Assembly: GCF_030815485.1 (NCBI RefSeq)
Contig: NZ_JAUSWV010000002.1
Coordinates: forward strand, 1 to 64,000
Source: Streptomyces rishiriensis
Lineage (GTDB): Bacteria > Actinomycetota > Actinomycetes > Streptomycetales > Streptomycetaceae
Reading direction: 5' to 3'
Length of the DNA: 64,000 nucleotides
This document shows, piece after piece, positions 1 through 7,915 of this stretch. Within the stretch, counting starts at the first letter, position 1, and each line of letters begins with the position of its first letter. A model generated the notes under the pieces. That model was not told the origin of the DNA and made no database searches. It was given only the letters and a program-made list of their open reading frames with translations. A program made the position numbers and the translations under genes.

Positions 1-1
1 C

Positions 2-181
2 AGCACCTGGTCGGCCACGTACGAGGCGGAGAACGCCACGCTCAGCGGCAGCGGCCGTACCGGGCGCAGCGGCCGTCCGGCAGGCCCGCCGGCGGCAGCG
101 GTGACGGTGGCACCCGGCGCAGTACCGGGCGCGGGTAGCGCGGAGCGTTACTCGTACCGGGCGCGGCGGCGACAGCGGTGA
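2..181 (+). CDS. C-terminal fragment of a probable secreted CBM6/35-type protein (5' truncated)
   Basis: The frame open at the window edge begins STWSATYEAENATLSGSG. The YEAENATLSG motif is characteristic of the first strand of CBM6/CBM35 carbohydrate-binding modules, which usually sit at the end of secreted glycoside hydrolases. Only that first strand is recognisable. The frame then turns into low-complexity Arg/Pro/Gly/Ala sequence and stops at 179-181, where about 120 more module residues would be expected. The upstream catalytic part lies outside the window. Either the module has been overrun by the adjoining repeat region or the assembly is wrong there. The family call rests on one motif. 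Confidence 0.4.
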   Translation, partial: STWSATYEAENATLSGSGRTGRSGRPAGPPAAAVTVAPGAVPGAGSAERYSYRARRRQR

Positions 182-760
182 CGGCACTGATACCGGCGCG
201 GCAGCGGGTAGCGGTCGTACCGGGCGCGGCGGCGATCCGGCGGCACTGGCACCCGCCACGGCGGCGGGTAGCGGCACTCGTCGTACCCGGCACCCCAGCG
301 ATCCGGCAGGCCCGGCGGCGGCAGCGGGCGGCAACGGTAGCGGTGGCGGCACTGGCACCCGGCGAAGCAGCGGAGGCGGTACCGGGCGCGGCAGCGGTCC
401 GGCAGGCCGAGTACGCAGGTCCGGCAGCGACAGCGGTACGCGGGCGCGGCAGCAGTGACGGCAGTGGCGGCACTCGTACCCGGCGCAGTAGCGGTGGCGG
501 TACCGGGCACGGCAGCGGGTAGCGGTACCGGTCGTACCGGGCGCGGCGGCGGACCGGCAGGCCCGCGGCGAGCGCACCGGACCGGGCCCGGCGGCGACGA
601 CAGCGGTACCGGGCACGGCGGCGGGCCGGCAAATCCTGGCAGGTCCTGCGGTACGGCGGCGAGGATCCCGGCAGAGACGGCGGACGGCCGCCCCGGCACC
701 CCGCCCCACCCCGCCGCCTGGTCACTGCACACCCCCGGCCCCGCCGACCAGCCGGACCCC
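40..760. repeat. Degenerate GC-rich repeat tract
   Basis: About 700 bp is built from imperfect copies of a GTACCGGGCGCGGCGGC-like word alternating with CCGGCAGGCCCG and GCGGTGACGGC words at irregular spacing of roughly 20-75 bp. Clear copies lie near 54, 154, 215, 379 and 534. All frames are broken or encode Arg/Ala/Gly/Pro filler, so I see no real gene here. It separates the truncated carbohydrate-binding gene from the 3' end of the FAD monooxygenase. It could be an expanded GC-rich intergenic repeat or a collapsed assembly region. Confidence 0.55.
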
Positions 761-761
761 G

Positions 762-3020
762 TCAGCCGGCCACACCCGCCGGCACCTCCCCCACCCCCGG
801 CACCACCCCCGACTTGGCCGCCATGGCCGGCGCCTCCCCCGCCATGGCCGGCGCCTCCCCCGCCGCCTCCGGCGCCTCCCCCGCCGCCTCCGGCGCCTCC
901 CCCGCGTTGGCCGCCGCCTCCCCCGCGTTGGCCGCCGCCTCCCCCGCGTTGGCCGCCGCCTCCCCCGCGTTGGCCGCCGCCTCTCCCGCGTTGGCCGGCG
1001 CACCGAAATACTCCTCCAGCACACCGGCCGGGCCCTCCCCGCCGGACGCCCAGGCGACATAACCGTCCGGCCGCACCAGCAGCGCCGCACACTCCAGCCC
1101 CGCCACCTCCTCGCAACGCACCACCCGCACCAGCCCCGCCCACCCCCGCACCTGCTCCTCGAACCCGCCGCCCGCACCCCGCTCACCGAACAGCAGCAGC
1201 AACGGCCCGCCCCCGCCCAGCAACGCGATCACATCCGTGGACCCCTCACCGGTCACCAGCGCCACATTCGGCAAAAACCTGCCCTCCCACCCCACCCCAC
1301 GCCGCCCCCGCACCGGCAGCACCGTGTCCTGCCCACTCACCATCGACGCCAGCACCCCCGCCTCCCCGCCCCCCGCCAGCAACTCACCGAACAACACCCG
1401 CAGCGGCTCCAGCTCAGGACCCGGCCGCATCAGCGCCACCTGAGCCCGCGTATGAGCGATCACCCGCTGCGCAGCCGGCCGCCGCTCCAGGTCATAACTG
1501 TCCAGCAGCCCCGCACCCGCCCACCCCCGCACCGCGAACGCCAGCTTCCACCCCAGATCCACCGCATCCAGCAACCCCGTACTCAACCCCTGCCCCCCGA
1601 TCGGGAAATGCACATGCGCCGCATCCCCCGCCACAAACATCCGCCCCCGCCGGTACGACGACACCACCCGCGAAAAATCACTGAACCGGCTCAGCCACAA
1701 CGGCTCCCCCATCGCGATCTCCCGCCCCGCGATCCACGACACCTCCCGCCGCAACTCCTCCAGCGTCGGCTCCACCCGCCACCGCGGATGCGCCCCCGCC
1801 AGATTCACCGTCCGCAACCGCACCCTGCCCCCCGCCACCTCCTTCACCACCACCCACCCCCGCTCCGTGCGATGCCACCCCGCCTCCAGACCCCCACCGG
1901 CCCCCCACCGCACATCACCCGCCAACGCCGACACCGACGCCCCGAACACCCGCGACCCGAAACCCCCCTGCTCCCGCACCACACTGCGCGCCCCGTCCGC
2001 CCCCACCACAAACAACCCCCGACACACCACCGACCCCCTGACACCCCGCGCCGTCACCACCACCCCACCCCGCCACTGCCGCACCCCCACCACCTGACAC
2101 CCCCGCAACACCCGCACCCCCAACCCCCGCGCCCGCCCCTCCAAGTGACCCTCCAACACCTCCTGCTCACACTTCCACACCGCCACCGGCTCCAACACAG
2201 GCACCGAAACAACCAACCCCCCAATCCCCCCAAAATGAAACCCCACACCACCACCCACACCACCCACACCACCCACACCACCCGGACCCGGACCACCACC
2301 CACACCACCCGAACCACCACCCGCACCCAAGCCGGAACCGGAACCCGGACCAGACGCACCACTCACCTCACTGCCACGCACCCCACCCACGACACAACCC
2401 GCATCCACACCACCCGCCGGCCCAGAACCACCACCCCACCCACCACCACAACCCCCACCACACGAACCACAACCCCCCACCCCGCCAGCACCCACCCACT
2501 CAACCCCACCACCCGACCCAACCGACTCAACCCCACCGCCCGACTCAACCGACTCAGCGGCACGGCCCCAGCCCGCACCACCGCCCCACACACCACCACC
2601 CGGGCCCGCACCACCCGACCGGCCAGAACCACCACCCGCGCCGGAAGAACCACCACCCCCCACACCCACCAGCCCACCCAGATGACCACGACGCACCAGA
2701 CACTGCACCGCACGCGCATGCACCGTCGTCGCCCTCGGCCGCCCCGACACCACCACCTCCGACTCCACCACCACCACCCGCACCCCCCACCCCGCCAACT
2801 CACACGCCACCACCAGCCCCACCGGCCCACCCCCCACCACCACCACATCCGCCTCCACCACACCCGACACACCCCCACCACCACCCACACCCACCGCCGC
2901 CCCCACACCACCCGCACCACCCGTCACCGCGGCCCCCGCCACACCCGCACCACCGGCACCCGTCACCGCGGCCCCCGCCACACCCGCACCCGTCACCGCT
3001 CTACCCGCCACACCCGACAT
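762..3020 (-). CDS. FAD-dependent aromatic monooxygenase with a Gly-rich insert and Ala-rich C-terminal repeats
   Basis: This is a class A flavoprotein hydroxylase of the PheA/TfdB group, which includes polyketide hydroxylases such as RdmE, PgaE and OxyS. With the ATG at 3018-3020 it has 752 residues. The Rossmann motif DVVVVGGGPVGL lies near residues 58-69, the NADPH-binding motif VVGADGARSVVR near 338-349, and the second FAD motif GDAAHVHFPIGGQGLSTG near 465-482. The C-terminal part resembles the thioredoxin-like fold of the family. Two features are odd: residues ~118-262 are an almost pure Gly/Ser/Val insert between the first FAD motif and the conserved middle, and the C-terminus carries about eight copies of a 7-residue Ala/Gly/Glu repeat. 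The N-terminal ~50 residues are also low complexity, so a GTG near residue 51 could be the true start. No polyketide genes lie nearby, so the substrate is unknown. Confidence 0.8.
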   Translation of the reverse strand: MSGVAGRAVTGAGVAGAAVTGAGGAGVAGAAVTGGAGGVGAAVGVGGGGGVSGVVEADVVVVGGGPVGLVVACELAGWGVRVVVVESEVVVSGRPRATTVHARAVQCLVRRGHLGGLVGVGGGGSSGAGGGSGRSGGAGPGGGVWGGGAGWGRAAESVESGGGVESVGSGGGVEWVGAGGVGGCGSCGGGCGGGWGGGSGPAGGVDAGCVVGGVRGSEVSGASGPGSGSGLGAGGGSGGVGGGPGPGGVGGVGGVGGGVGFHFGGIGGLVVSVPVLEPVAVWKCEQEVLEGHLEGRARGLGVRVLRGCQVVGVRQWRGGVVVTARGVRGSVVCRGLFVVGADGARSVVREQGGFGSRVFGASVSALAGDVRWGAGGGLEAGWHRTERGWVVVKEVAGGRVRLRTVNLAGAHPRWRVEPTLEELRREVSWIAGREIAMGEPLWLSRFSDFSRVVSSYRRGRMFVAGDAAHVHFPIGGQGLSTGLLDAVDLGWKLAFAVRGWAGAGLLDSYDLERRPAAQRVIAHTRAQVALMRPGPELEPLRVLFGELLAGGGEAGVLASMVSGQDTVLPVRGRRGVGWEGRFLPNVALVTGEGSTDVIALLGGGGPLLLLFGERGAGGGFEEQVRGWAGLVRVVRCEEVAGLECAALLVRPDGYVAWASGGEGPAGVLEEYFGAPANAGEAAANAGEAAANAGEAAANAGEAAANAGEAPEAAGEAPEAAGEAPAMAGEAPAMAAKSGVVPGVGEVPAGVAG
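829..996. repeat. 21-bp tandem repeat, eight units, in the monooxygenase 3' end
   Basis: Eight contiguous 21-bp units begin with G(G/C)CGCCTCCCCC. One ends GCCATGGCC, two GCCGCCTCC and five GCGTTGGCC. They are in frame with the monooxygenase on the minus strand and encode seven-residue Ala/Gly/Glu/Asn units. Neighbouring units are nearly identical while the three types differ, which suggests recent slipped-strand expansion. Copy number probably varies between strains. Confidence 0.9.
2235..2669. repeat. CCACC/CACACC-rich low-complexity tract within the monooxygenase
   Basis: The plus strand is nearly all C and A here, for example repeated CCACCCACA words near 2250-2280, so the minus coding strand is extremely G/T rich. 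It encodes the Gly/Val/Ser insert of the monooxygenase. The asymmetry continues at lower intensity to about 3380. G-runs on the coding strand and its mRNA could form G-quadruplexes; that is inference. Confidence 0.8.
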
Positions 3021-3426
3021 TCCGGCCCCCACTCGACAACCACACGGACAAACCGAACAAACGACCCCAGCCCACCCGCAACCACAGCCGCCCACAACAA
3101 ACCAGCTAGCGGAACAACTCCCTCCCCCCTCAAGCGAGTTGACCCACCCACACCCCGGACACCCACACGAACGACCAGAAATATACCGGTTACCCCGTTC
3201 TCCGCAAGAGCCCCACAACCCCACCCCACCCAAACCCACCAAACACCCACCAAACCCCCAGCCAACCCTCGACCCCAACCCCCCAGCCAACCGACCAGCA
3301 CCCGCCACACCCCACAACAACCGCAGACCGCCGACTCGACCCTCGCCCGGCCACCGCCCGGCACCGTGGACTGCGGGGCGCGAGGTGTCCTACCTTCACG
3401 ACAGTCGGCATAGTTAGCCGGACGTC
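3021..3426. other. Strand-asymmetric upstream region of the monooxygenase
   Basis: The C/A-rich plus-strand bias continues to about 3340. The minus frame stays open upstream of 3020 as Gly/Cys-rich sequence with no family similarity, so I do not extend the gene. The promoter of the monooxygenase should lie here, but I see no clear -10/-35 boxes. The AT-richer patch near 3175-3195 is the likeliest place. Confidence 0.4.
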
Positions 3427-3491
3427 GTGGAGCTGGACGCTTCGTCTACGGCTCCATCGCAACGGACGAGGCAGGCGAGCAGCGGGAGGCA

Positions 3492-3987
3492 GTGGGGCGC
3501 CGGGGCTCCGTGGTCCACCGCGTGGCGTGGATACGACGCAGACTGGGCTGCAGCCCCCAGCCCTATGAACAGTTGGCGAGCTGGTACCGGAACGCCGACC
3601 ACGACGACGACGCCCGTCGGGTACTGCTGACGAGACAGCGCCATCGGCGTCGAACTCTGCCCTCGCCGCGCGGGTGTGGGGGGCCTGCTCGACGTGGCCG
3701 TTGGCTATGGGCCGGCGCTGTCGCTCCTCGCGCTGACCTTGCTGGGCGCCCTGTCGTTCGGCGCTCGCTCCGCCAACCCGGTCCAACTCGACGAAGGTGC
3801 CAAGTCCCAGCCCCTTGTCTACACACTCGACCTCTTGTTGCCCGTCGGTGGCCTGGGACAACGCACGGCCTGGTGGTGGTCGAACGACAGCATCCAGGGG
3901 CTCGCCTACCTGTTGATCGCTTCTGGCTGGGTGCTGACGACCGCCGTCATCGCGGGTGTCACCCGCACTCTGCAGAAGAAAAACTAG
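3492..3987 (+). pseudogene. Frameshifted C-terminal remnant of a Streptomyces membrane protein
   Basis: Three frames carry consecutive pieces of one protein family. The first is QPYEQLASWYRNADHDDDAR (from ~3558), the second ARVWGG (~3668), the third GLLDVAVGYGPALSLLALTL (from ~3682). The last continues through PLVYTLDLLLPVGGLGQR and ends in a hydrophobic helix and TRTLQKKN. This pattern matches the C-terminus of a streptomycete membrane protein often annotated as a membrane-associated oxidoreductase; I know the pattern but not its function. The two shifts near 3660-3682, and the missing N-terminus, mean it cannot make the normal product. Its stop overlaps the end of the opposing transposase remnant. 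Confidence 0.6.
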
Positions 3988-4410
3988 AGGGCTACAGCTA
4001 AGTTCATATGCCGTCGACAGAGCAGTGCACTTCCGAGGGTGAGGAATGCTTCGTGGATGCCTTCGTGTATCTCCCAGCGGATTCGTAGGCGCGGAACGAG
4101 TGCAGGTGAGTGCACGCGCGCTCGTCTACCCCGCGTTGGCTGCCAGGTCCGTAACCGTGCTCGCTGCCCGGCGAGCGATCAGTGGTTGCACGCCGAGATT
4201 CCGGACCGTACGGCGGTACTTGTCACGGTCGTAGCCGCGGTCGCCCAGGGCCCCCGCCGGTCTTCACCACGATCCCGATCCCGACCGAGGTCCGGGTCGG
4301 CTTCCTCACCATCGACGACGACGCCGAGAATGACCCCGGTGGGGCGACGACGGGTCCGGCCGCGCGTGCCCCGCGCCGGCGGGATCGCCTCCAGCGGTGA
4401 GCTCAGCTGA
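3984..4410 (-). mobile_element. IS5-family transposase C-terminal remnant
   Basis: Read on the minus strand, broken frames give, in order, SPLEAIPPARGTRGRTRRRP (~4407-4348), KYRRTVRNLGVQPLIARR (~4220-4165) and LRIRWEIHEGIHEAFLTLGS (~4095-4035). These are hallmark C-terminal segments of actinomycete IS5-type DDE transposases. The usual WVVERTFAWL segment is lost and at least two frameshifts separate the blocks. No terminal inverted repeats or target duplication are visible. It is a dead element abutting another pseudogene. Confidence 0.75.
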
Positions 4411-4580
4411 GCGGCGCCGTTGCCGTTGCTCGATTTACGTCTCCGCCACTCTGCCTTGTTGCGGGGGTGCAGGCCGCCTGCGCCGTGACGCGTACACCAC
4501 CCTCGCGTCGGTCGCGGCCCGGCTCATCCCGACCTAGGACGGAGTACGGCCCGGCAGAGCATCGGTCGACATGCCAGAAG

Positions 4581-4613
4581 GGCGGCAGCACCGGCCGAAC
4601 CGGTGCTGCCGCC
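4581..4613. terminator. Strong hairpin, 14-bp perfect stem
   Basis: GGCGGCAGCACCGG (4581-4594) and its exact complement (4600-4613) flank a 5-nt loop. It lies about 100 bp past the stop of the minus-strand DoxX-pirin unit, so it probably ends that transcript. There is no U tract, as is common for streptomycete terminators. Confidence 0.7.
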
Positions 4614-4714
4614 TCTGGTTGCGGTCGGCGTTACGGCCGTCCGACAGTGGCGGCCCGTCTTTCCTACGGAAGTCACCCGATCATGCCCAGAGAACAACAG
4701 CTTCTGATGGCCGT

Positions 4715-5632
4715 TCAGGGCATGTGAGGGAGGTGCGCGGCGGGGATGACTCCGAGGCGGCCCGCCTGGTAGTCCTCGAAGGCCTGCTGGACTTCTTCGC
4801 GGGTGTTCATCACGAACGGGCCGTACTGGACGACGGGTTCGCGGAGGGGAAGGCCGCCCAGCACGAAGAGCTCCAGCTTGGGAGAGCGGGACTCCTGGGA
4901 CCGGTCGGCGGTCAGGCGCAGTGCGTCACCCGCGCCGAAGGCGGCGAGTTGGCCCTCCCGGATCGGGCGGGCTTCGACACCGACCGTTCCGTGGCCCGCC
5001 AGGGCGTAGACCATCGCGTTGTAGGCCGGGTCCCAGGGCAGGTCGACCTGGGCGCCGGGCTCGACGGTGAGGTGGGCGACGGTGATCGGGGTGTGGGTGA
5101 TGCCCGGGCCGGTGTGACCGGCGATGTCCCCTGCGATCACACGGATCAGCGCGCCGCCGTCGGGGGTGGTGAGCAGTCCGGCGTGCTTGCCGCGGATGTC
5201 CTGGTAGCGCGGCCGGCTCATCTTCTTGGCACGGGGCAGGTTGACCCACAGTTGCACACCGTGGAACACCCCGCCGCTGGTGACCAGGTGCTCCGGCGGC
5301 TTCTCGATGTGCAGGACGCCGGCGCCCGCGGTCATCCACTGGGTGTCGCCGTCTTCGATCTGACCGCCACCGCCGTTGGAGTCCTGGTGCTCCAGGGCGC
5401 CGTCGATGAGGTAGGTGACGGTCTCGAAGCCGCGGTGCGGATGCCACGGGGTGCCCCGGGCCTCGCCCGGCGCCTGCTCGACCATGCCTATGTGGTCCAT
5501 GTGCACGAACGGATCGAGCTCGGGCAACGGCACCCCGGCGAAGGCGCGGCGCACCGGGAAGCCCTCGCCCTCCAAGCCGTGCTGCGCAGTGGTCAGGCGG
5601 CGGACGGGCCGGTAGAGGGTGCCGGCGGGCAT
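4715..5632 (-). CDS. Pirin family protein
   Basis: This is a bicupin pirin of 305 residues, the usual length. The N-terminal cupin carries the metal-site motif WHPHRGFETVTY (His64, His66) with a further His in ALEHQDS and in AGVLHIEKP, so the metal ligands are present. Pirins of this type can act as quercetin dioxygenases or redox-responsive regulators; which applies here cannot be read from sequence. It lies 27 bp downstream of the DoxX gene on the same strand and probably shares its transcript, whose upstream region carries two palindromes also found at three other units of this cluster. That arrangement suggests induction by electrophiles or quinones through the MarR regulator at 6535. Confidence 0.92.
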   Translation of the reverse strand: MPAGTLYRPVRRLTTAQHGLEGEGFPVRRAFAGVPLPELDPFVHMDHIGMVEQAPGEARGTPWHPHRGFETVTYLIDGALEHQDSNGGGGQIEDGDTQWMTAGAGVLHIEKPPEHLVTSGGVFHGVQLWVNLPRAKKMSRPRYQDIRGKHAGLLTTPDGGALIRVIAGDIAGHTGPGITHTPITVAHLTVEPGAQVDLPWDPAYNAMVYALAGHGTVGVEARPIREGQLAAFGAGDALRLTADRSQESRSPKLELFVLGGLPLREPVVQYGPFVMNTREEVQQAFEDYQAGRLGVIPAAHLPHMP

Positions 5633-5659
5633 GTGTGTGTTCCCCTCTTGCTGTCGCCG

Positions 5660-6037
5660 TCAGAAGGAGTGCGGGCCGAAGCGGCCCCAGGCCACGAAGA
5701 CGGCCAGGGCGAGCAGAACCACGTTCACGACGACCGACTGGAGCTCACCGCGCCGACTGTGAGTGATCGCGGCGCCGAACATGGTCAGTGCCAGGCCGGA
5801 CGCGGCCAGCGGGACCAGGGTCGGGGCGATGTCCACCGCCGCAGGCAGGATCAGCCCGAGCGCGGCGAGAACCTCCAGGAGACCGATCGTCTTGATCACA
5901 CCGGGCGAGAAGTCCTCGGCCCAGCCCATGGACGGGGATGCGAGGAGCTTGTCCTTGGGCTGGGCGAGCTTGGCAGCGCCAGCGGCGAGGAAGACCAGAG
6001 CGAGTAGGGCCGCGACAGCCCACAAGGTGACGTTCAT
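5660..6037 (-). CDS. DoxX family membrane protein
   Basis: A 125-residue protein with four predicted membrane helices (VTLWAVAALLALVFLAAGAA, then helices around residues 45-65, 75-95 and 105-118). It matches the DoxX/DUF4870-like group that often accompanies MarR regulators and pirins in oxidative or thiol-stress modules. I start at the ATG at 6035-6037 because AAAGGA lies seven bases upstream and the longer frame adds a non-conserved polar leader. It is the first gene of the DoxX-pirin unit, and two palindromes at 6093-6141 lie 55-105 bp upstream of its start. Confidence 0.85.
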   Translation of the reverse strand: MNVTLWAVAALLALVFLAAGAAKLAQPKDKLLASPSMGWAEDFSPGVIKTIGLLEVLAALGLILPAAVDIAPTLVPLAASGLALTMFGAAITHSRRGELQSVVVNVVLLALAVFVAWGRFGPHSF

Positions 6038-6092
6038 TGTGATTCCTTTGAGTTCCGGGTTGTGCGGATCCGTGCCGGGATCCACGCCGCGA

Positions 6093-6110
6093 TAGTTGAT
6101 GCATCACCTA
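6093..6110. promoter_or_regulatory. MarR-type operator, DoxX-pirin promoter (site 1)
   Basis: TAGTTGATGCATCACCTA is an imperfect palindrome that shares the TAGTTGA half-site and the spacing of the sites at 7876 and 9401. It lies upstream of the minus-strand DoxX gene. Binding by the product of the gene at 6535 is inferred. Confidence 0.6.
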
Positions 6111-6123
6111 ACGTATCCGAGGT

Positions 6124-6141
6124 TAGATGACATATCAACAG
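6124..6141. promoter_or_regulatory. MarR-type operator, DoxX-pirin promoter (site 2)
   Basis: TAGATGACATATCAACAG reads CTGTTGATATGTCATCTA on the other strand, matching 14 of 18 positions of the site at 7876. It is 14 bp from site 1, which allows cooperative binding. Confidence 0.55.
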
Positions 6142-6499
6142 CTGCTGTCCGGACGATCGGCCCACGAGACGGGACGAGGGGTTCACGGTCAGGGCGCACG
6201 CCCGGTCGGCTGGACGGCGCTGACGTGCAAAGCCGAATGACTGGGTGCCCGCTCGAGGCCTGTCCTTTTGGTGGGGGGCCCATGTCGCGACGGGGCCGAA
6301 GCCGACGGCTTTGACAAGGCGTGCAACGGTGGCGAGGTCGTCCGGATCGTGATCGTCACCGACAATGGCGCCGGTCTTTCTTCGGTCGGGATGCTGCGGC
6401 ACTTGCCGAGGTGGCTATGGCGTTCCGACGTAGCCATGGCGGGGGCGTCGGAGAGAGACCCAGGTGCGGTGTCACCGCCGCTTGACTGAACGAGCCCAC

Positions 6500-6517
6500 T
6501 CAGTGATTCGTCAACTA
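6500..6517. promoter_or_regulatory. MarR-type operator upstream of the marR gene
   Basis: TCAGTGATTCGTCAACTA reads TAGTTGACGAATCACTGA on the minus strand, the same half-site and spacing as at 9401. It ends 17 bp before the marR ATG, so it should overlap the promoter or transcription start and allow autorepression. Confidence 0.6.
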
Positions 6518-6534
6518 CCTTTACACTTGCCTTC

Positions 6535-7002
6535 ATGGAAGAGACGGCGCGGTGGTTGACGCCGGAGGAGCAGCACGCGTGGCGTGGCTTTGTCCGGTTG
6601 CACGAGAGACTCGGGGGCCGTTTGGGACGCCAGTTGCAGACGGAGTCGAATATGTCGACTGCGGACTTTGCGGTGCTGGTCGAACTGACGGATGTGCCAG
6701 AGGGGCGTCAGCGGTTTCTGGATCTCGCCCAGTCGTTGGAATGGGAGAAGAGCCGGATGTCCCATCACATAGCCCGCATGGCCAAGCGCGGGCTGGTGAC
6801 GCGGCAGGAGTGCCCAGAGGACGGGCGCGGGGCGTTCGTGGTGATCACGGATGCGGGGCGGGAGGCGATCGAGGCCGCCGCTCCGCTTCATGTCGAGGCG
6901 GTGCGCGCCCTGTTCCTCGACCACGTCACGCCGGCAGAGCTGCGGGTGCTGGCGGACATCTCTGCTCGTGTAGTGGGCAAGTTGGACGAGGACAAGTCCT
7001 GA
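6535..7002 (+). CDS. MarR family transcriptional regulator
   Basis: A 155-residue winged-helix regulator of usual MarR size. The recognition-helix region is LEWEKSRMSHHIARMAKRGL (residues ~70-89), followed by the wing QECPEDGRGAFVVITDAGRE. No Cys lies near the N-terminus; the only Cys is in the wing (EECPEDGR position), so a one-Cys redox sensor is possible but not shown. No convincing ribosome-binding site precedes the ATG, so the mRNA may have a very short leader. Similar 18-bp palindromes precede this gene and three neighbouring units (DoxX-pirin, AhpD/pirin, flavin monooxygenase), so it is the likely local repressor of a detoxification regulon. Confidence 0.9.
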   Translation: MEETARWLTPEEQHAWRGFVRLHERLGGRLGRQLQTESNMSTADFAVLVELTDVPEGRQRFLDLAQSLEWEKSRMSHHIARMAKRGLVTRQECPEDGRGAFVVITDAGREAIEAAAPLHVEAVRALFLDHVTPAELRVLADISARVVGKLDEDKS

Positions 7003-7309
7003 TCGGAAGGGGCGGCCCGGGCGGCGAGTGGTGGCACAGGTGCACCGAGCAGTGTGGGTTCTGAGGCAGTGCTGGCCCGAGGTGTGGCGGTCGGCGCCGG
7101 CCCGGGCGTGGGGTCATATGGCCATTACGGGCGCCGTCGTGGTGGCCAAGCAGCCGGGATGAGAATGGCGACCGCCCTTGCGTTGCCCGGGTACCGGGGG
7201 CGCCGTGATCGTCGGCTCGGGCGATGTAGGTGATTCGTGGTCATCGGGCTATCGCCGGCCTCTTATGATCGCGGCGCACGGCGGGTCTGCCCGACTGCGG
7301 CCTTGGGCC
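7003..7309. other. Intergenic, nothing recognised
   Basis: About 300 bp between the marR stop and the convergent AhpD-like gene. I see no conserved frame, no shared palindrome and no strong hairpin. Confidence 0.4.
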
Positions 7310-7798
7310 CTACCGCTTGGAGAGCGGCGGCACCGGATGCTTACTCATGATCGACACCCGGTTGAACGCATTGATGGCGATCGCCACCCAGATCGCGGCG
7401 GAGATCTGTTCATCGGTGAGGAGCTGCCGGGCGGCCTCGTAGGCGGACGCCTGTGCGTCGGCGTTCGTCGGATCGGTCGTCACCTCGGCCAGGGCGAGCG
7501 CCGCGCGCTCCGAGTCGCTGAACATGTCGGTGTCCCGCCAGGCTGTCAGAACTCCCAGTCGCCGTGCCGACTCGCCGGCACGCAGGGCGGACCTGGTGTG
7601 CAGGTCGAGGCAGTAGGCGCAGCCGTTCATCTGGGACACACGGAGGTTGATGAGTTCCACGGTGGTGCGGTCGAGCCCCGCGTCGGCGGCGGTCGCACGG
7701 ACCGCCTCCGAGGTCTGCACCAGGGCGCGGAAGGCCTTGGGGCTCTGCTTGTCGACGAAGTTCCTCCGTCGTGCGGCTCCGGGGGTACGACTGCTCAT
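7310..7798 (-). CDS. AhpD-like / carboxymuconolactone decarboxylase family protein
   Basis: A 162-residue protein of the CMD/AhpD fold. The redox motif CAYCLDLH (Cys-x-x-Cys followed by His) is intact, which fits a peroxidase or electrophile-reducing role rather than a true decarboxylase. GGAGAC precedes the ATG. It is divergent from a pirin gene at 7916, and the perfect-looking palindrome at 7876-7893 lies between them, so both are likely induced together. The alternative of a simple gamma-carboxymuconolactone decarboxylase is less likely because no beta-ketoadipate genes are near. Confidence 0.88.
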   Translation of the reverse strand: MSSRTPGAARRRNFVDKQSPKAFRALVQTSEAVRATAADAGLDRTTVELINLRVSQMNGCAYCLDLHTRSALRAGESARRLGVLTAWRDTDMFSDSERAALALAEVTTDPTNADAQASAYEAARQLLTDEQISAAIWVAIAINAFNRVSIMSKHPVPPLSKR

Positions 7799-7875
7799 TT
7801 CGGGTCTCCTTCGGGGTGGCTCGGGTGCCCGCCGCCAGTAGGTGGGGTGGCCACCGGCCTGTCGTCATGGCAGGA

Positions 7876-7893
7876 TAGTTGATATGACAACTA
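7876..7893. promoter_or_regulatory. MarR-type operator between AhpD-like and pirin genes
   Basis: TAGTTGATATGACAACTA is a near-perfect palindrome with two TAGTTG half-sites. It sits 22 bp upstream of the pirin GTG and about 78 bp upstream of the divergent AhpD-like start, where it could control both. Confidence 0.65.
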
Positions 7894-7915
7894 GGAGATG
7901 TGAGAGGCGGTCCCG

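Noticed and set aside
455..1684. Long Pro-rich frame opposite the FAD monooxygenase
   Set aside because: It mirrors the Gly/Ala/Val codons of the monooxygenase on the other strand; no motif or family, and it is composed of Pro, Ala, Arg and Thr only.
2230..2960. CACC-rich periodic sequence as a CRISPR array
   Set aside because: No constant repeat-spacer alternation; units are 3-9 bp microsatellite-like words in a coding region.
1452..3413. 653-codon His/Thr/Pro-rich frame
   Set aside because: A translation of the C/A-rich plus strand of the low-complexity tract; the minus frame carries FAD motifs, this one none.
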